From NCBI GenBank assembly GCA_958009055.1, contig OY253653.1:434001-498000 (forward strand): DNA of 64,000 nucleotides. Direction: 5' to 3'. The translations under genes were made by a program, and so were the position numbers. Shown here piece after piece: positions 1-10,562 of this stretch. The notes beneath the pieces were generated by a model. That model was not told the DNA's origin. It searched no databases and worked only from the letters and a program-made list of their open reading frames with translations. This DNA is from Choricystis sp. odSpoLacu1. Lineage: Eukaryota; Chlorophyta; Trebouxiophyceae. Every line of letters starts with the position of its first letter. The first letter of the stretch is position 1.

Positions 1-2
1 CG

Positions 3-2578
3 GCAGCGCTTCGGGCTCGGTGCGAAGCGGCTGTCGCGACAGGCGACGCGCGCGCGCTGGGCGCCGCGTTGGCCGCCGTGCTGGCTGCTGTCGCCTCGTT
101 TGTGTCTTCGGCGCTGGCGAGTGAGCGTGAGGCGGACGCCCGCGTAGAAGCTGCCACCTTGGACGCGCGAGCCGACGCTCAAGCCGCGCGCGCGGCGGCC
201 GCGCGCGCCGAGCGTGGCGCCGCGTCTGCGGCCGCCGCACACGCGGCCGCCACCGCCGCCGCGGGCGCCGAGCTGGAGGACGCGCGCGCAGAGGCCACCC
301 GACTGGCTGCTGAACTCGCCCGCGCAGCAACGGAGCGGGATGCTGCGCGCGAAGAGGTGAAGACTGCGACCGCGCGCGCCGCGGCTGCCGTGGACGCCGA
401 AAAAGCCGCCCGCAAGGAGGTCGCCCGCCTGGAAGCCATGGTGGATGGCGCCCGCGCCGATGCGGACGCTGCCGCGGGTGGCGTCAAGTCGGCGCGGGCT
501 GCGGCAGAGGCTGCCTTGGCAGGTGACCTGCGCGCCGCGGCAGAGAGGGAAGCCGCGGCCATCGCCCGCGCCGACGTGGCGGACGCGGAGGCGGCGACCG
601 CGAGGTCGGAGCTGGAGACGGTGCGTGACGCGCTGGTGGCGGCGCAGGCGGCGGAGCACAGAGCGCGGTCGGACAGAGCGTTGCTGGTGGCGCAGAGGGA
701 CGCCGCGTCAGAGGGCGCGGTGGAGGCGCGTGCGCAGGCTGCAGCCACTGCTGACGATGCGGCGCGTGCTGTGGCCCGCGCGGAAGCGGCTGACGCGGCG
801 GCCGACGCAGCGCGCGCCGCGGCCGCCGACGCCGACGCGGCTGCCGAAGCCGCGCGGGAAGCGGCCGCCGCCGCCCAAAAAGACGCCGCCGCCGCCCGCG
901 CTCAAGCCACCGCCGCCACCGAGGCAGCCGAAGCTCGCAACGCGGCGGCTGTGGCCGCCACCACCGATGCGACCGCCGCGATCGAAGCGGCAGAGCAGCG
1001 TGCCGCCGCTGCCGAAGAAGCTGCCACCGCGGCCGCCGAAGAATTGGCCACCCTCAAAACGGTGCGGGGCGCCACCTCGGCTGACGTGGACGCCGCCCGC
1101 GCGGAGGCGGCGACCGCGCGGTCGGCCGCGGACGCCGCGCGCGCGCGCGCGCGGCGGAGGCTGCGGCCGACGCTGACGCGGCGCGCGCCGCCGAAACCAT
1201 CGCCACCGACCGCCTGGCCCGCCTGGAGGGTGAACTGGACGCCCTGCGCGACGCGGTGGGGGACGCTGTGAATGGGGACACGGATCAAGCGGCTGCCGTG
1301 CGGCGGCTGGTCGAGCGCGTCGGCGCTCTCGAAGCCGCTCTCGCCGAAGCCCACGCCGCCCGCCGCGCCGCCCACAACGCCCTGGTCGAACTGCGTGGCA
1401 ACATTCGCGTCTTCTGCAGGCTGAGGCCGGGCGCAGACTCGGTGCTGGCGCCCGGGGCGGATGGGACCTCGTTGACGTTGCGTGGCGCTGGCGCGGGCGG
1501 CAAGGACACTTCTTTCTCATTCGACAAGGTCTTCGGCCCCACCGCCTCCCAGGCCGCCGTCTTCACCGAGGTCTCGGAACTGGTGCAGTCCGCGGTGGAT
1601 GGGTACGCGGTGTGCGTGTTTTCGTACGGCCAGACGGGGGCCGGCAAAACGCACACGATGACCGGGGCGTCGGCCGACGCAGACGGCGCAGGCATCATTC
1701 CGAGGTCCATCGCCAAGATTCTGGAGGCGGCGCGGCGGGCGCGGGTGGCGGGGTGGGAGTTTGAGCTGGAGGCGTCGTTTGTGGAGGTGAGTGAGAGTTG
1801 GGGAGAGGGGCGGGAGGGGGGAGGTGCGTTTTCCCTTTCTTCGCTCACACCACCTCCCACCCCCCCCCAGGTCTACAACGAGTCCCTGCGCGACTTGCTG
1901 GCCCCCGACGCCCCCTCCGGCGGCGGCGCCATCACGGACGTCAACGCCATCCAGCACGACGCCGACGGCCACACCACGGTGACGGGGGCGGCGAGGGTGC
2001 CGGTTGACTCGGAAGCTGCGGCTTCCGCGCTCGTCGCGGCCGCGTCGGCCGCGCGCTCGACGGCGGCGACTGCGATGAATGATTCCTCCTCCCGGTCGCA
2101 CTCAGTGTTCATGCTGCGCGTGAGCGGGCGCAATGAGGCGGCAGGTGTCGCGCTCAAGGGCGCCCTCAACCTGGTGGACTTGGCGGGCAGCGAGCGTCTG
2201 TCCCGGTCGCTCGCCACCGGCGCGCGCGCCAAGGAAGCCGCGTCCATCAACAAGAGTCTGTCTGCCCTGGGCGACGTGTTTGCGTCGCTGGCCGCCAAAG
2301 TATCGCACGTGCCCTACCGCAACTCCAAGCTGACGCGACTGCTGGAGCCGTGCCTGGGCGGGACGGGCAAGACGCTGATGTTTGTCAACGTGGCACCGGA
2401 CGCCGCGTCTGCAGGGGAGACGTTGTGCTCGCTGCGCTTTGCGGAGCGGGTGAACGCGGTGGAGACGGCGGCGAAGGGAGGGGCCAAGCGGGCGGTGGCC
2501 GCGATCGAGGGTGGGAGTGGGGCGGCGGCAGCCAAGAAGAAGGCGGCGGTGGCCGCGCAGGCCGCGCGCAGGAGGTGA
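3..2578 (+). CDS. Kinesin-14 (C-terminal motor kinesin), 5' partial
   Basis: Microtubule motor of the minus-end-directed kinesin-14 class. The frame is open from the window edge, so the true start lies upstream. About 380 residues of Ala/Asp/Glu/Arg-rich coiled coil precede a C-terminal motor. The neck-motor junction reads ELRGNIRVFCRLRP; the P-loop is GQTGAGKT, switch I NDSSSRSH, switch II DLAGSE, followed by HVPYRNSKLTRLL. A C-terminal motor behind a coil and the GN neck motif define kinesin-14. Intron 1787-1870 (84 nt, stop-free and a multiple of three) joins FVE to VYNESLRDLL. The coil and motor lie in different frames; the switch is at the (CG)9 run 1136-1153, and removing one CG unit restores a continuous protein. 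Stop at 2576. Confidence 0.93.
1136..1153 (+). repeat. (CG)9 run where the kinesin frame breaks
   Basis: Eighteen bases of alternating CG inside the coiled-coil coding region. Upstream codons are in one frame and downstream codons two bases out. Eight CG units instead of nine give an uninterrupted coiled coil into the motor. Confidence 0.85.
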
Positions 2579-2651
2579 AAGAGAGAAAAAAGAGCGGGTG
2601 TAAGAAAAACTCACACATCCGTCCGTTTGTTTCGACTCGCACACACACACC

Positions 2652-4137
2652 ATGCCGCGCCTCGCCGTCGCCAGCCTCCTGGTGCTCGCCCTGGCGACCG
2701 TGGGCGCGCAGCGGCCGGTGGACGCGCCGTCTGCGCTCGGCACGCGGATTACGCCCGACGCGTGCTACAGGCCGCTGGTGTGAGTGGGCGAGGGTGGCGG
2801 CCCGGTGTGTGGGGCTGTGTGAGAGCCGTGCACGTGTGCCGGGGAGGGTGGCGGCAAGGAGGCGGGGCGGCGCGGGTGGGTCTGCGACCCTCGCGGCGCG
2901 CGCCCCGACGATGGGCGCGCGCGCGCGCACGCCAACCCACCAAACCCGTGACGGCCCGCCACCGTCCCCGACCATGCCGCACCGCCTGTGCGTGGCCTCA
3001 CACTCACATGCACGCACGCACACCCATCCACAGCAAGACGCCGCTGCCTCACACGCTGCTCGCATCACCCGCCGACCTGCCCGCCGCTTTTGACTGGCGC
3101 GAGCATTCTGGCATTCTCCCTCCCGTGCGCAATCAACACATTCCCCAATATTGTGGCTCATGCTGGGCTTGCGGGAGCTCTAATTCTGTGGCGGCGAGGG
3201 AGAACCTGAAGCGCAAACGGGCGGGCGACGTGGCGACGACTCTCGCGTATCTTTCTGTTCAAAATATCATAGATTGTGGTGGCGCAGGCAGCTGCCAGGG
3301 CGGGTGGGACTCGCTGGCGTATGAGTACGGGGCGACGCAAGGTGAGCAGAGGAAGTGAGGGTAAAGGCGGACGGGTGGCCAAAAAAGTGGCCCCACCCCT
3401 CCCACCCTCCCAAACCACCAGGATTTGTCGAGGAGGGATGCAACAACTACCAGGCGATCAACCAGGAGTGCTCCCCGATGACTCAGTGCTTCACATGCTG
3501 GCCTGCTGGGACGGAGGGATCGACTGAGGGGGGCTGCAAGCCCGTGAAAACATACAAACGCCTGCTGGTCGCGGAGCACGGCCGCATGGACACTGATGCT
3601 GCCGACCTCGGCCCCGACTCCCGGGCCGCCCTCAAAGCCGAGATCATGGCGCGCGGCCCCGTGTCTGCCGGCATCGCCGCGACGGCCGGGATGGACTCAT
3701 TCGCGGGTGGGCGTGTTTTCGCTCAATTCGCCCCGAACGCCACGATCAACCACATCGTCTCCATCGTGGGCTGGGGCGTGGCCGACCCGGACGAAGTCGA
3801 GCTGGTGGGCGGCGAGACGGACGAGTCGGCGGCCGACGCAGACGCGTACGAGCGCGAAAAACAAGAAGCCCTGGCCTTGCGCCACCACCACCACCACCAC
3901 CGCGACGATGACGGTGTCGAGTACTGGATCATCCTCAACTCGTGGGGCGCCGCCTACGCGGATGACGGCTTCTTCAAGATCGTCACGAGTGCCTTCCGTG
4001 GCGAGCGGGGGTCCCGCTACAACCTGGCCATGGAGACCGGCGTCGCGTGGGCGGTGCCGGGGGACTGGGTGGAGGCGGAGGACCTGGGGTTTGTGCAGGA
4101 GGCGCTGGTGCCGGCGGCCACGGTGGAGGTGGAGTGA
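2652..4137 (+). CDS. Cathepsin Z/X-type papain-family cysteine carboxypeptidase
   Basis: Lysosomal/vacuolar C1A protease, 383 aa, three exons (introns 2780-3033 and 3342-3421). It opens with a signal peptide ([20 protein letters not shown]) and a short propeptide with the family CYRPL motif, whose cysteine in human procathepsin X is linked to the active-site cysteine. The mature part has [14 protein letters not shown], combining the HIP mini-loop peculiar to cathepsin X with the oxyanion Gln and catalytic Cys; later come [10 protein letters not shown] (catalytic His) and NSWG (catalytic Asn). The odd part is an acidic insertion of about 45 residues between the His and Asn segments that contains six consecutive histidines, all CAC, at 3883-3900. 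The start is the only ATG giving a signal peptide. Its 3' end faces bL21. Confidence 0.96.
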
Positions 4138-4369
4138 GAGGAGAGGGGGAGAGAAAGACCTGTCAAAAAAACGGTTTCGACTCATTTTTTTCAATCAACC
4201 CAAACCCACACCGCTCTCCCTCTCTCCAAGACACCAGTGAACACGCCCCCCCGTGCCTTCCACCAGCATCGCGCGGGACCGCTGCTGAGGAAACACACAC
4301 AAAAATGAAAGGAAACAACAAGTGCATAAAAAAGAAAGAAACAAAAAACACCATCATTTTTTCATTTCC

Positions 4370-5330
4370 TCACGCAATCTTGGTGATCAACACCGTGCTC
4401 AACGGCTGCCGGTGCCCCGTCTTGCGCTTGTAGTGCGACTTGTTCTTGAACTTGGCGATGGTGAGTTTGGGGCCTTTCACCGCGTCGTCCAGGACGGTGG
4501 CCTCGACGACCGCGCCCTCGACGTACGGCGTGCCGACACGGAACGCGCCGCCCGACTTGACGGCCAGGACGCGGCCCAGGGCGATGGTGGAGCCGGCGGT
4601 GGCGGCGAGGCGATCGGTGGAGTACCAGCGGCCTTCCTCCACGAGGAGTTGCTGGCCGCCGAGTTCTGTGGGGGAGGGGTGGTGGGTGGAGGTGTGAGGG
4701 GCCACGCGTTTTGACTGCGCAATTTCCGCAGCCGCCCTTCCTCCCTGCGCGCGCCTCTGTCCCTCTCGCCATCCTTCCCCCACACACTCACCAACAACAG
4801 CGTACTTGTCCGACGTGGACTGAGCCTCGGACGGGCGGCCGCGAGTAGGGGCGGCGGCGGTCGGGGCGGCGGCTTCGGCGGTCGCTGAGTGTGTGAGTGA
4901 GAGAAGGGGGGTCAGATTCGGGGGCCGGGAACGCGTGCGTGGTGGGCACGCTGGGGCTGCCTCACCCCTCCCATGTCGCGCATTCCAGCTGTGCGCGTCG
5001 CGTGGGCGGAGTGGGGAGGGAGGAGGCGGGGAGAGGGGGCAACACCAGAGGCAGACAGGGCAGGCGGCGGCCAGGCACGCCCTGGCGCTCGCAGTCGCAT
5101 TGGCGTGGCTGGGCGCGCCGGCCTTAGCTTCCCGCCCCCGTGCAGTGGTGCGTGAAAACGTCTGCAAAACGCACGCCCTCCCTGCCAGAACAAAACTCAC
5201 CCGACGCCAACACGGAGCGCGCCCGCGCGTTGACGGCCGCGACCGCAGTCGTGGGGGAGGCAGGCCGGCCGGGAGCGCGGACAGCGCGCGTGGGCTGAGC
5301 CACCGCGCGCGTGACGACGGCGGTACGCAT
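4370..5330 (-). CDS. Plastid ribosomal protein bL21, nuclear-encoded
   Basis: Large-subunit ribosomal protein of the chloroplast, 172 aa in three exons (introns 4885-5200 and 4666-4791). The first 65 or so residues are Ala/Arg/Thr-rich and look like a chloroplast transit peptide. The bL21 core follows: DKYAVVE, LGGQQLLVEEGRWY, VGTPYVEGAVVEATVL and the C-terminal KNKSHYKRKTGHRQP. The start at 5330 is the first ATG of an open exon; codon phases match at both junctions. It is head-to-head with the DnaJ gene, start codons 96 bp apart, so the two plastid-protein genes may share a promoter. A mitochondrial bL21 is the alternative, but the leader and the PYVEGA core favour plastid. Confidence 0.93.
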
Positions 5331-5426
5331 GGCGGGGGAAGGGGAGGAGAAACGCTAGGGGGAGGAAGGCGCAAGCGAAAAGCGCGGAGGTTGTGTTTTT
5401 GCGTTCACTCCTCCGCGCGAAAAACG
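5331..5426. promoter_or_regulatory. Bidirectional promoter between bL21 and DnaJ genes
   Basis: Only 96 bp separate two divergent ATGs, both in front of genes for probable plastid proteins. No other space exists for two promoters. No clear TATA box was seen; the function is inferred from layout. Confidence 0.5.
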
Positions 5427-6623
5427 ATGCGAACGCACGCCCCCTGTCCCCGCTTCAGCGGCGGCGCCGCCCCGAACCGTCGCCGGCCACCCGTCGCAGC
5501 CCGCGCGGCGCGCAACCCGTACGACGTGCTGGGCGTGCCGCACGGCGCAGGGCCGGCCGACGTGAAGAAGGCGTACCGGCGGCTGGCGCTCAAGCTGCAC
5601 CCCGACGTAAACAAGGCGGTGAGTAGTGAATTATGTGTGTGTGTGTGTGAGGGAGATAGAGAGGAAGAGCGGCGTGCGTGCGTGGCGCATTCGGCAACAA
5701 CGAAACAAAAGGACACCCGCACACAACGCGCCCTAACCACCTCCACCCTCACCACACAGCCCGACGCGACCACCAAGTTCATGGAGGCCAGGGCCGCGTT
5801 TCGCGAGTTGACAGAGGCCAAGGTGAGGCAGGAAGGAGGAGGAGAGGGAGTGAGTTTTGAAGTTATGCAACGCGCCCACCCCCCAACACACACACACCAC
5901 CCAACCTCCTCCCCCACACAGCCCTCCTCCTCTGGCTCCAGCTACAGTGGTTTTGGCGGTTTTGGCGGCGGCGGCCGCCCCTCCTCCTCCTCCTCCTCCA
6001 CGCGGCGCCCGCCCCCGCCACCCGACCAACCCTTCTACGGCTTCGCTGACTTTTTGCGCGACCTGGAGCGCGACCTGGGGGACAGAGCGCATAAAAGAAG
6101 GAGCGCGGGAGGGAGTGGGAGTGGTGGCGGTGGAGGCAGTGGCGGCGCGTCGTCATCCTCCTCCGGTCCGCGCTCGCTCTGGGAAGAACTCTCAGACTTA
6201 GGTGCCGAGTTTCTAGACTTCCTGGAGTCTGAAGCCGGCCTGCCCCCCGTCCAACCCACGGATGCTGCCGCTGCAGCCGAGTACGCGGCTGCTGCGCAGG
6301 CGGCGGCCGAGAAGATGGCGGCCGACGCGGCGACTGCGGCCGCGGCAGCTGCCGCTAGCGCCTACACCGCGGGCGCGGCCGCCCGGGCGGCGGCCGATGG
6401 CGCGGTCCGGGATGCGGTCAACGCGGGCGCCAGCGCGCGGGCGGCGGCGGAGGCGGCGGGGCGGCAGGCCGAGGCGGCGGGGCGGCAGGCGCAGGCGGAC
6501 GCAGACGCAGCGGCGCGCGTGGGGGCGCGTCCAGCGCCGTCGACGCCGACGCCGACGCCCAAGGCGGAGGATGATGACATTGAGGCCATGCTGCGCGACA
6601 TGAAGAAAAAGTTGGGCCTGTAG
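5427..6623 (+). CDS. DnaJ (J-domain) protein, probably plastid-targeted
   Basis: Hsp70 co-chaperone of 318 aa, three exons (introns 5619-5759 and 5823-5921; both multiples of three and stop-free). A 29-residue Arg/Ala-rich leader resembles an organelle transit peptide. The J domain runs from NPYDVLGV through KKAYRRLALKLHPDVNKA, with the HPD motif, into FMEARAAFRELTEAK. After a Ser/Gly linker comes FYGFADFLRDLERD and SLWEELSDLGAEFLDFLE, a block I recall from plant chloroplast J proteins. The C-terminal 130 residues are Ala-rich helix, ending DDIEAMLRDMKKKLGL. No Cys-rich zinc finger is present, so it is type III. It lies 100 bp upstream of the lipase gene on the same strand. Confidence 0.88.
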   Translation: MRTHAPCPRFSGGAAPNRRRPPVAARAARNPYDVLGVPHGAGPADVKKAYRRLALKLHPDVNKAVSSELCVCVCEGDREEERRACVAHSATTKQKDTRTQRALTTSTLTTQPDATTKFMEARAAFRELTEAKVRQEGGGEGVSFEVMQRAHPPTHTHHPTSSPTQPSSSGSSYSGFGGFGGGGRPSSSSSSTRRPPPPPDQPFYGFADFLRDLERDLGDRAHKRRSAGGSGSGGGGGSGGASSSSSGPRSLWEELSDLGAEFLDFLESEAGLPPVQPTDAAAAAEYAAAAQAAAEKMAADAATAAAAAAASAYTAGAAARAAADGAVRDAVNAGASARAAAEAAGRQAEAAGRQAQADADAAARVGARPAPSTPTPTPKAEDDDIEAMLRDMKKKLGL

Positions 6624-6681
6624 GAGACTGTAAGAGTTTGTTTAGTAGAACCGTGAAAACGAAAAACGATGATCACTCGGT

Positions 6682-6722
6682 CGCCGACATTTTTTTGTCG
6701 GCGGGATTCGGCTCCCCGAATC
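6682..6722 (+). promoter_or_regulatory. Two tandem hairpins just upstream of the LDAH start codon
   Basis: CGCCGACA at 6682-6689 pairs with TGTCGGCG at 6696-6703 around a T6 loop. GATTCGG at 6705-6711 pairs with CCGAATC at 6716-6722. The second stem ends one base before the ATG at 6724. They sit in the 100-bp gap between two same-strand genes, so they could act as 3' or 5' UTR structure. Function not known. Confidence 0.5.
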
Positions 6723-6723
6723 A

Positions 6724-7743
6724 ATGCGCCTCCCCACGCCTCCCGCCCGCCCGCCGCGGCCAGCGGCCGCCACGGGAGGCAGCTCCTTTGTCAGAGAAGC
6801 GCTGTACCTGCCCCTGGCCCCAGCGCCTGCCGAAGTGTTTCGCGCGGGGGAGCAGGAAGGCAGGGCACACACACCGTCGCTGCGGGTTATCTGCCTTCCT
6901 GGCAACCCAGGCGCCGGCGCCTTCTACACCCGGTTTGCGGAAGCGCTGGCCGCCGACTTAGGATGCTCCGTGTCCGTCATGTCGCTGCTGGGGCACCACC
7001 CGCCAGTGGGGGACAGCAAGCTTCACCCCCCGCTCACGCTCGCGGCCCAGGTTGCCACGGCGGCCGCCTTCCTCCAAACAGAGCTGGATGCAGCTGGCCC
7101 AGGTGGGCGCATCGCAGTCATCGGCCACTCGATTGGCGCCACGATCGGCGCAAGGGCGGTGGCAGTGGTCAACGGCGACGGCGACGCGTCGTCGACCCCC
7201 GCCACCACCACCACCACCACCCCCTCCCGCGTCGCTGCCGTCGCGGCCCTCATGCCCTATGCCCGCTTCAACGACGCCGCCCCCTCCCAGATCGCTCTGC
7301 GTGCCTTCACGGCCCGCCCGCGCGTGCGCGGCGCGGCGGCCGCGGTGGCTTCGTCCCTGCCGCGGGGGTTGACCTCTGCTCTCGTGCGCGCGACCGCCGC
7401 CCGCGGCTGGTCGTGCGACCGTGCTCTGCCCGCCTTGCTGGACTTTGTGCGTGCGGACGGCCCCTCCCACTCGTTTGCACTGGCGGCGGACGAGTTTAGC
7501 GTGCTGGCCGCGCCTCGCGAGGCTGCGTGGGCGGCTTACTCGCGACTCGGCCCCCGCCTCGCCGTGTTTGCGGCGGAACAAGACCACTGGTTTGACCGCT
7601 GTCACTGGGACGACGTGGCAGCCGTCGCCCCGGCTGCCAGCTTTGCCGTGGTGCAGGGCGCCAAGCACGACTTTGTGACGTGTGCGCAGACGACGCAGCG
7701 CGTGGCGGCGGCGGTGGCGGCCGAGGTGAGGCGGAGGCTGTGA
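6724..7743 (+). CDS. LDAH-like lipid-droplet-associated alpha/beta hydrolase
   Basis: Single-exon gene of 339 aa resembling lipid-droplet-associated hydrolase (LDAH/C2orf43 family). The family signature VICLPGNPGAGAFYTRF lies at about residues 55-71. The nucleophile elbow is GHSIG at about 137-141, an acid candidate sits in AEQDHWFDRCHW, and the catalytic His candidate is in GAKHDFV. These give a Ser-Asp-His triad in the right order. A Thr-rich low-complexity loop follows the nucleophile strand. No signal peptide is evident. The substrate is likely a neutral lipid or sterol ester, but activity of this family is debated. It ends 77 bp from the convergent MORN gene. Confidence 0.82.
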   Translation: MRLPTPPARPPRPAAATGGSSFVREALYLPLAPAPAEVFRAGEQEGRAHTPSLRVICLPGNPGAGAFYTRFAEALAADLGCSVSVMSLLGHHPPVGDSKLHPPLTLAAQVATAAAFLQTELDAAGPGGRIAVIGHSIGATIGARAVAVVNGDGDASSTPATTTTTTPSRVAAVAALMPYARFNDAAPSQIALRAFTARPRVRGAAAAVASSLPRGLTSALVRATAARGWSCDRALPALLDFVRADGPSHSFALAADEFSVLAAPREAAWAAYSRLGPRLAVFAAEQDHWFDRCHWDDVAAVAPAASFAVVQGAKHDFVTCAQTTQRVAAAVAAEVRRRL

Positions 7744-7820
7744 ATTCTGGAGGTGTGTAGTTTTGACGAAGAAAAAAAGGAGTTTACAAAGAAGGAAAAC
7801 AAAGCACCACCCACAAAAGT

Positions 7821-9271
7821 TCAGTCCGTGCCGCCGCGCAGCGCGCGCCCAAACGCTTCCAGCGCGCCCGCCACCGCCATCGACATGCTGCCAAACCCGG
7901 TGTCCCGCGGCCGCTGGGCGCCAGGGCGGACGCCAGAGGTGCGAGTGTTGCCGCCACCAACGTCGGCCACCAGGTCATCGTCATCGATCGCCACAGCGCG
8001 CCGCGCCGCGAGCGCGGCGGCCGCCGCCCCGCGCTGCTTGGCCGCCAGCTCGCCCTCCGCCCTCGCGCGCGCCGCGTCCAGGGCGGCTTGCGCGTCGTTC
8101 AGCACGACGGTGGGGCGGGCGGCGGCCAGGCGTTCGGAGGCCACTTCTGCCGCGTGCGCGCGCGCGAGGTCCATGTCACTCCCAGGTTCGATGTTGTACG
8201 GCAGGTTGAACTCAGACCACACGAGCTCGTGGTTGTGGGCTGCATCATCCAGGGCGGCCCGGGTGGCGGGGTCGTCGGGCAGGGCAAAGCACTGGCCCAG
8301 GGGGCCCGGGGCGGCGAATTTGGTCGCGTGCGGGTAGTGCAGCGGGTCCTGCATGAGAGGCGCAGGCGCTCCACTCGCATCTTGAGAAGCAGCCGTCGCG
8401 ACCGCACCATCCGGCTTGAACTGGAACATGCGGGCCCGGGCGACGATGCCGTCCACTTCTTCCACGGTGCCATCAATCTCGGCTTCCGAACAGAAACCGC
8501 GCGAATCGGACGGACCGGATACCAAAAACCCGCGGTCAAACGTGCCGGGAGTGGCAGCCCCCGCCACCGCGTCCTTGGTGGCGGTCCACGCGTCCTCGGG
8601 GGACTTGCCTTTGGCGATGGCAGCGTAATAGGGCCCCAGGTCCGTTTGCAGGCCGCACCCGTGGCGCTTGCCCAACACAAACTGGCCGCGGTAGATCTTG
8701 CCGTCCTGCTTGGCCAGCATGCCGAGGCCGTCGGCGAAGCCGAGGTGGAACTCGCCTTCGTAGCGGTCGCCGAGTTCCATCTGTGGAGTGGGTGGGGTGG
8801 GGGTGGGGGTGGTGAGTTGGGAGGGTCGGGCCACGCTCCCCTCTCGACCCTCTCTCGCTCCCAACTCACGTCGCTCACGGCGCCGCCGCCCGCCCGCCCC
8901 GCGTGCAGCACGCCCTTGCCGTGCGGCTGGCCCGCGAACTCGGTGCCTTCGTAGCTGTGGGGAGAGGAGGGGAGGGAGGGAGGGGGAATGCGTGAGGGGA
9001 AAGGCGGCGACGGGGCGAGACCCGTCAATTCGACGACGGCTGCAAAAAAAAACACGCCTCCCGCCGCCCCACACTCTACTCACGTCGCGCCGTCGTCGTA
9101 CACGTTGGACGCCCACCCCATCGGCAACCCCTTGAGTGGCGCGTAGGGGGAAAGCGACTGCCCCGCCAACGCACGCGACGGTTCGCGCGGGGCGCGCCGC
9201 CCCAGCTTGGCCGCGTTGCCGGTGACGATGGAGTCGATGGACGGCGCATTTTGCTTGTCGGTGGTCGCCAT
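7821..9271 (-). CDS. MORN-repeat protein
   Basis: 410-aa protein in three exons (introns 8955-9083 and 8781-8869). Three MORN repeats are visible: YEGTEFAGQPHGKGVLH across the first junction, YEGEFHLGFADGLGML and YRGQFVLGKRHGCGLQ. After the repeats the protein runs through a distinctive block (HYPHATKFAAPGPLG, VWSEFNLPYNIEPG), then an Ala/Arg-rich helix and a disordered tail. MORN repeats bind phospholipid or scaffold membrane-cytoskeleton contacts; the specific job here is not recognisable. The start at 9271 is the first ATG of an exon whose donor keeps phase with the next MORN unit. The open frame that continues upstream of this ATG is CA-repeat shadow. Confidence 0.85.
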
Positions 9272-9435
9272 TTTGTTTGGTGTTTGGTTTAATTCGAGAG
9301 GTCGCACGAGAGGTTGCGCGTCGAGAGACCGCTCGTGAGCAGACACCCGCGAAAAGAGAAAACTTGTGCGGGGGTCGTTTTTCGTCACCCCCCCCTCTCT
9401 CTCTCTTGACTACACACACACGCCGCGCGCGCTGT

Positions 9436-9436
<1 letters not shown>

Positions 9437-9473
<37 letters not shown>

Positions 9474-9480
9474 GCACGCA
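9437..9480. repeat. (CA)n microsatellite with CGCA tail
   Basis: About 33 nt of pure CA dinucleotide (9437-9469) followed by CGCA units. It lies in the 303-bp gap between the MORN start and the ARL8 stop, together with a run of 13 A at about 9536-9548. No gene is seen in that gap. Confidence 0.9.
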
Positions 9481-9574
9481 GTGCTACGTTTGTTTTAGGC
9501 GTTTTGGATGTTCGTTGGTAAAAGAAAAGTAGAGGAAAAAAAAAAAAACACTTCCCCTCTCCTTACTCTTCCTC

Positions 9575-10315
9575 TCACTTGGCGTGCTGCGTCAACCAGT
9601 CCAGCACAAGGTTGATGCCCGCCTGCGACTTGCAGGAGATGGAGTAGGCGGCCACATCACGTCCAGTGAGGGACGCCAAGTCAAGGCGGTCGGCCACATC
9701 GGCCGCAGGCAGGGCACCCGGCAAATCATTCTTGTTCGCCAGCACCAGCAACGGCGTCCCCGCCAGCGAGGGGCGGGCCAGCAAGTCTGCCAGCTCGGAG
9801 CGGGCGGCATCCAGGGAGGCCGCGTCGGCAGCGTCCGCGACGAAAACAATCGCCCCCACCCCCCGGCAGTACCGCTCCCACATCGACCGAAACCGGGGCT
9901 GGCCCCCCAGGTCCCAAAGCTTGATGGTGACGCCACCGCGTGTCACTTTGCGCATGTTGAAGCCAACGGTGGGGATCATGTCTTCCGTGAAGGAGCCGCC
10001 CGCGAGCACGGACACGAGGGACGTTTTGCCCGCGTTCTGCAGGCCGACGAGGGAGAGCTCCATCTCCTTGTTGAAGAAGAGGCTGAGAGGGTGTTTGTGT
10101 GGGGGGCGTTGGTGTGGGCGGGAGGCGGTGCGTTTGGAGACGCGTCCAAGGGGGCGCGCGCGAAAAAAACAAAAAAAAGACAGCCATCCGCTCACCGCAC
10201 GCGCGCACGCGGGTGCGTTCCGCCGCGCACGAGTTACACACAGACACACACACACTCCGTGTCCTGCTGCTCACCTGCGCAGCCAGTCCAGCAGGCGCTG
10301 GAAGAGGAATGCCAT
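9575..10315 (-). CDS. ARL8: ARL8 small GTPase
   Basis: Arf-like GTPase of 182 aa controlling lysosome/vacuole positioning and fusion. Two exons; intron 10083-10274. The N-terminal amphipathic helix [17 protein letters not shown] is spliced to [15 protein letters not shown] (P-loop). Switch I is [16 protein letters not shown], switch [21 protein letters not shown], then NKND and SCK for guanine recognition. The block around switch II is nearly invariant in ARL8 and excludes other Arf families. There is no Gly2, consistent with N-acetylation rather than myristoylation in this family. It is divergent from the ATG18 gene, 285 bp away. Confidence 0.97.
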
Positions 10316-10558
10316 GACGGGCGAACACACGTGGTGGCCTTTCTGCAGGCGGGTGGACGCGCGCGGTGTGGAGCGCTGTGCGACGGCTGTGGGGAGTGTG
10401 GAACGACGTGCGTGTGTGCGTGCACTGAGAGTGGCGCGCCCAGCGCAGCGCGGAGGGACAAAGAAAGAGGCAGACAACTGAGACACCACATCGCGCCCTT
10501 TATTGTCAACGCTCCCCGCGCGCCCCGGCGTGTGGGCGCCTCACACTGTCTGCACACG

Positions 10559-10562
<4 letters not shown>

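Noticed and set aside
9272..9473. N-terminal extension of the MORN gene
   Set aside because: Encodes Cys-Val repeats from the CA microsatellite; the ATG at 9271 is the sensible start.
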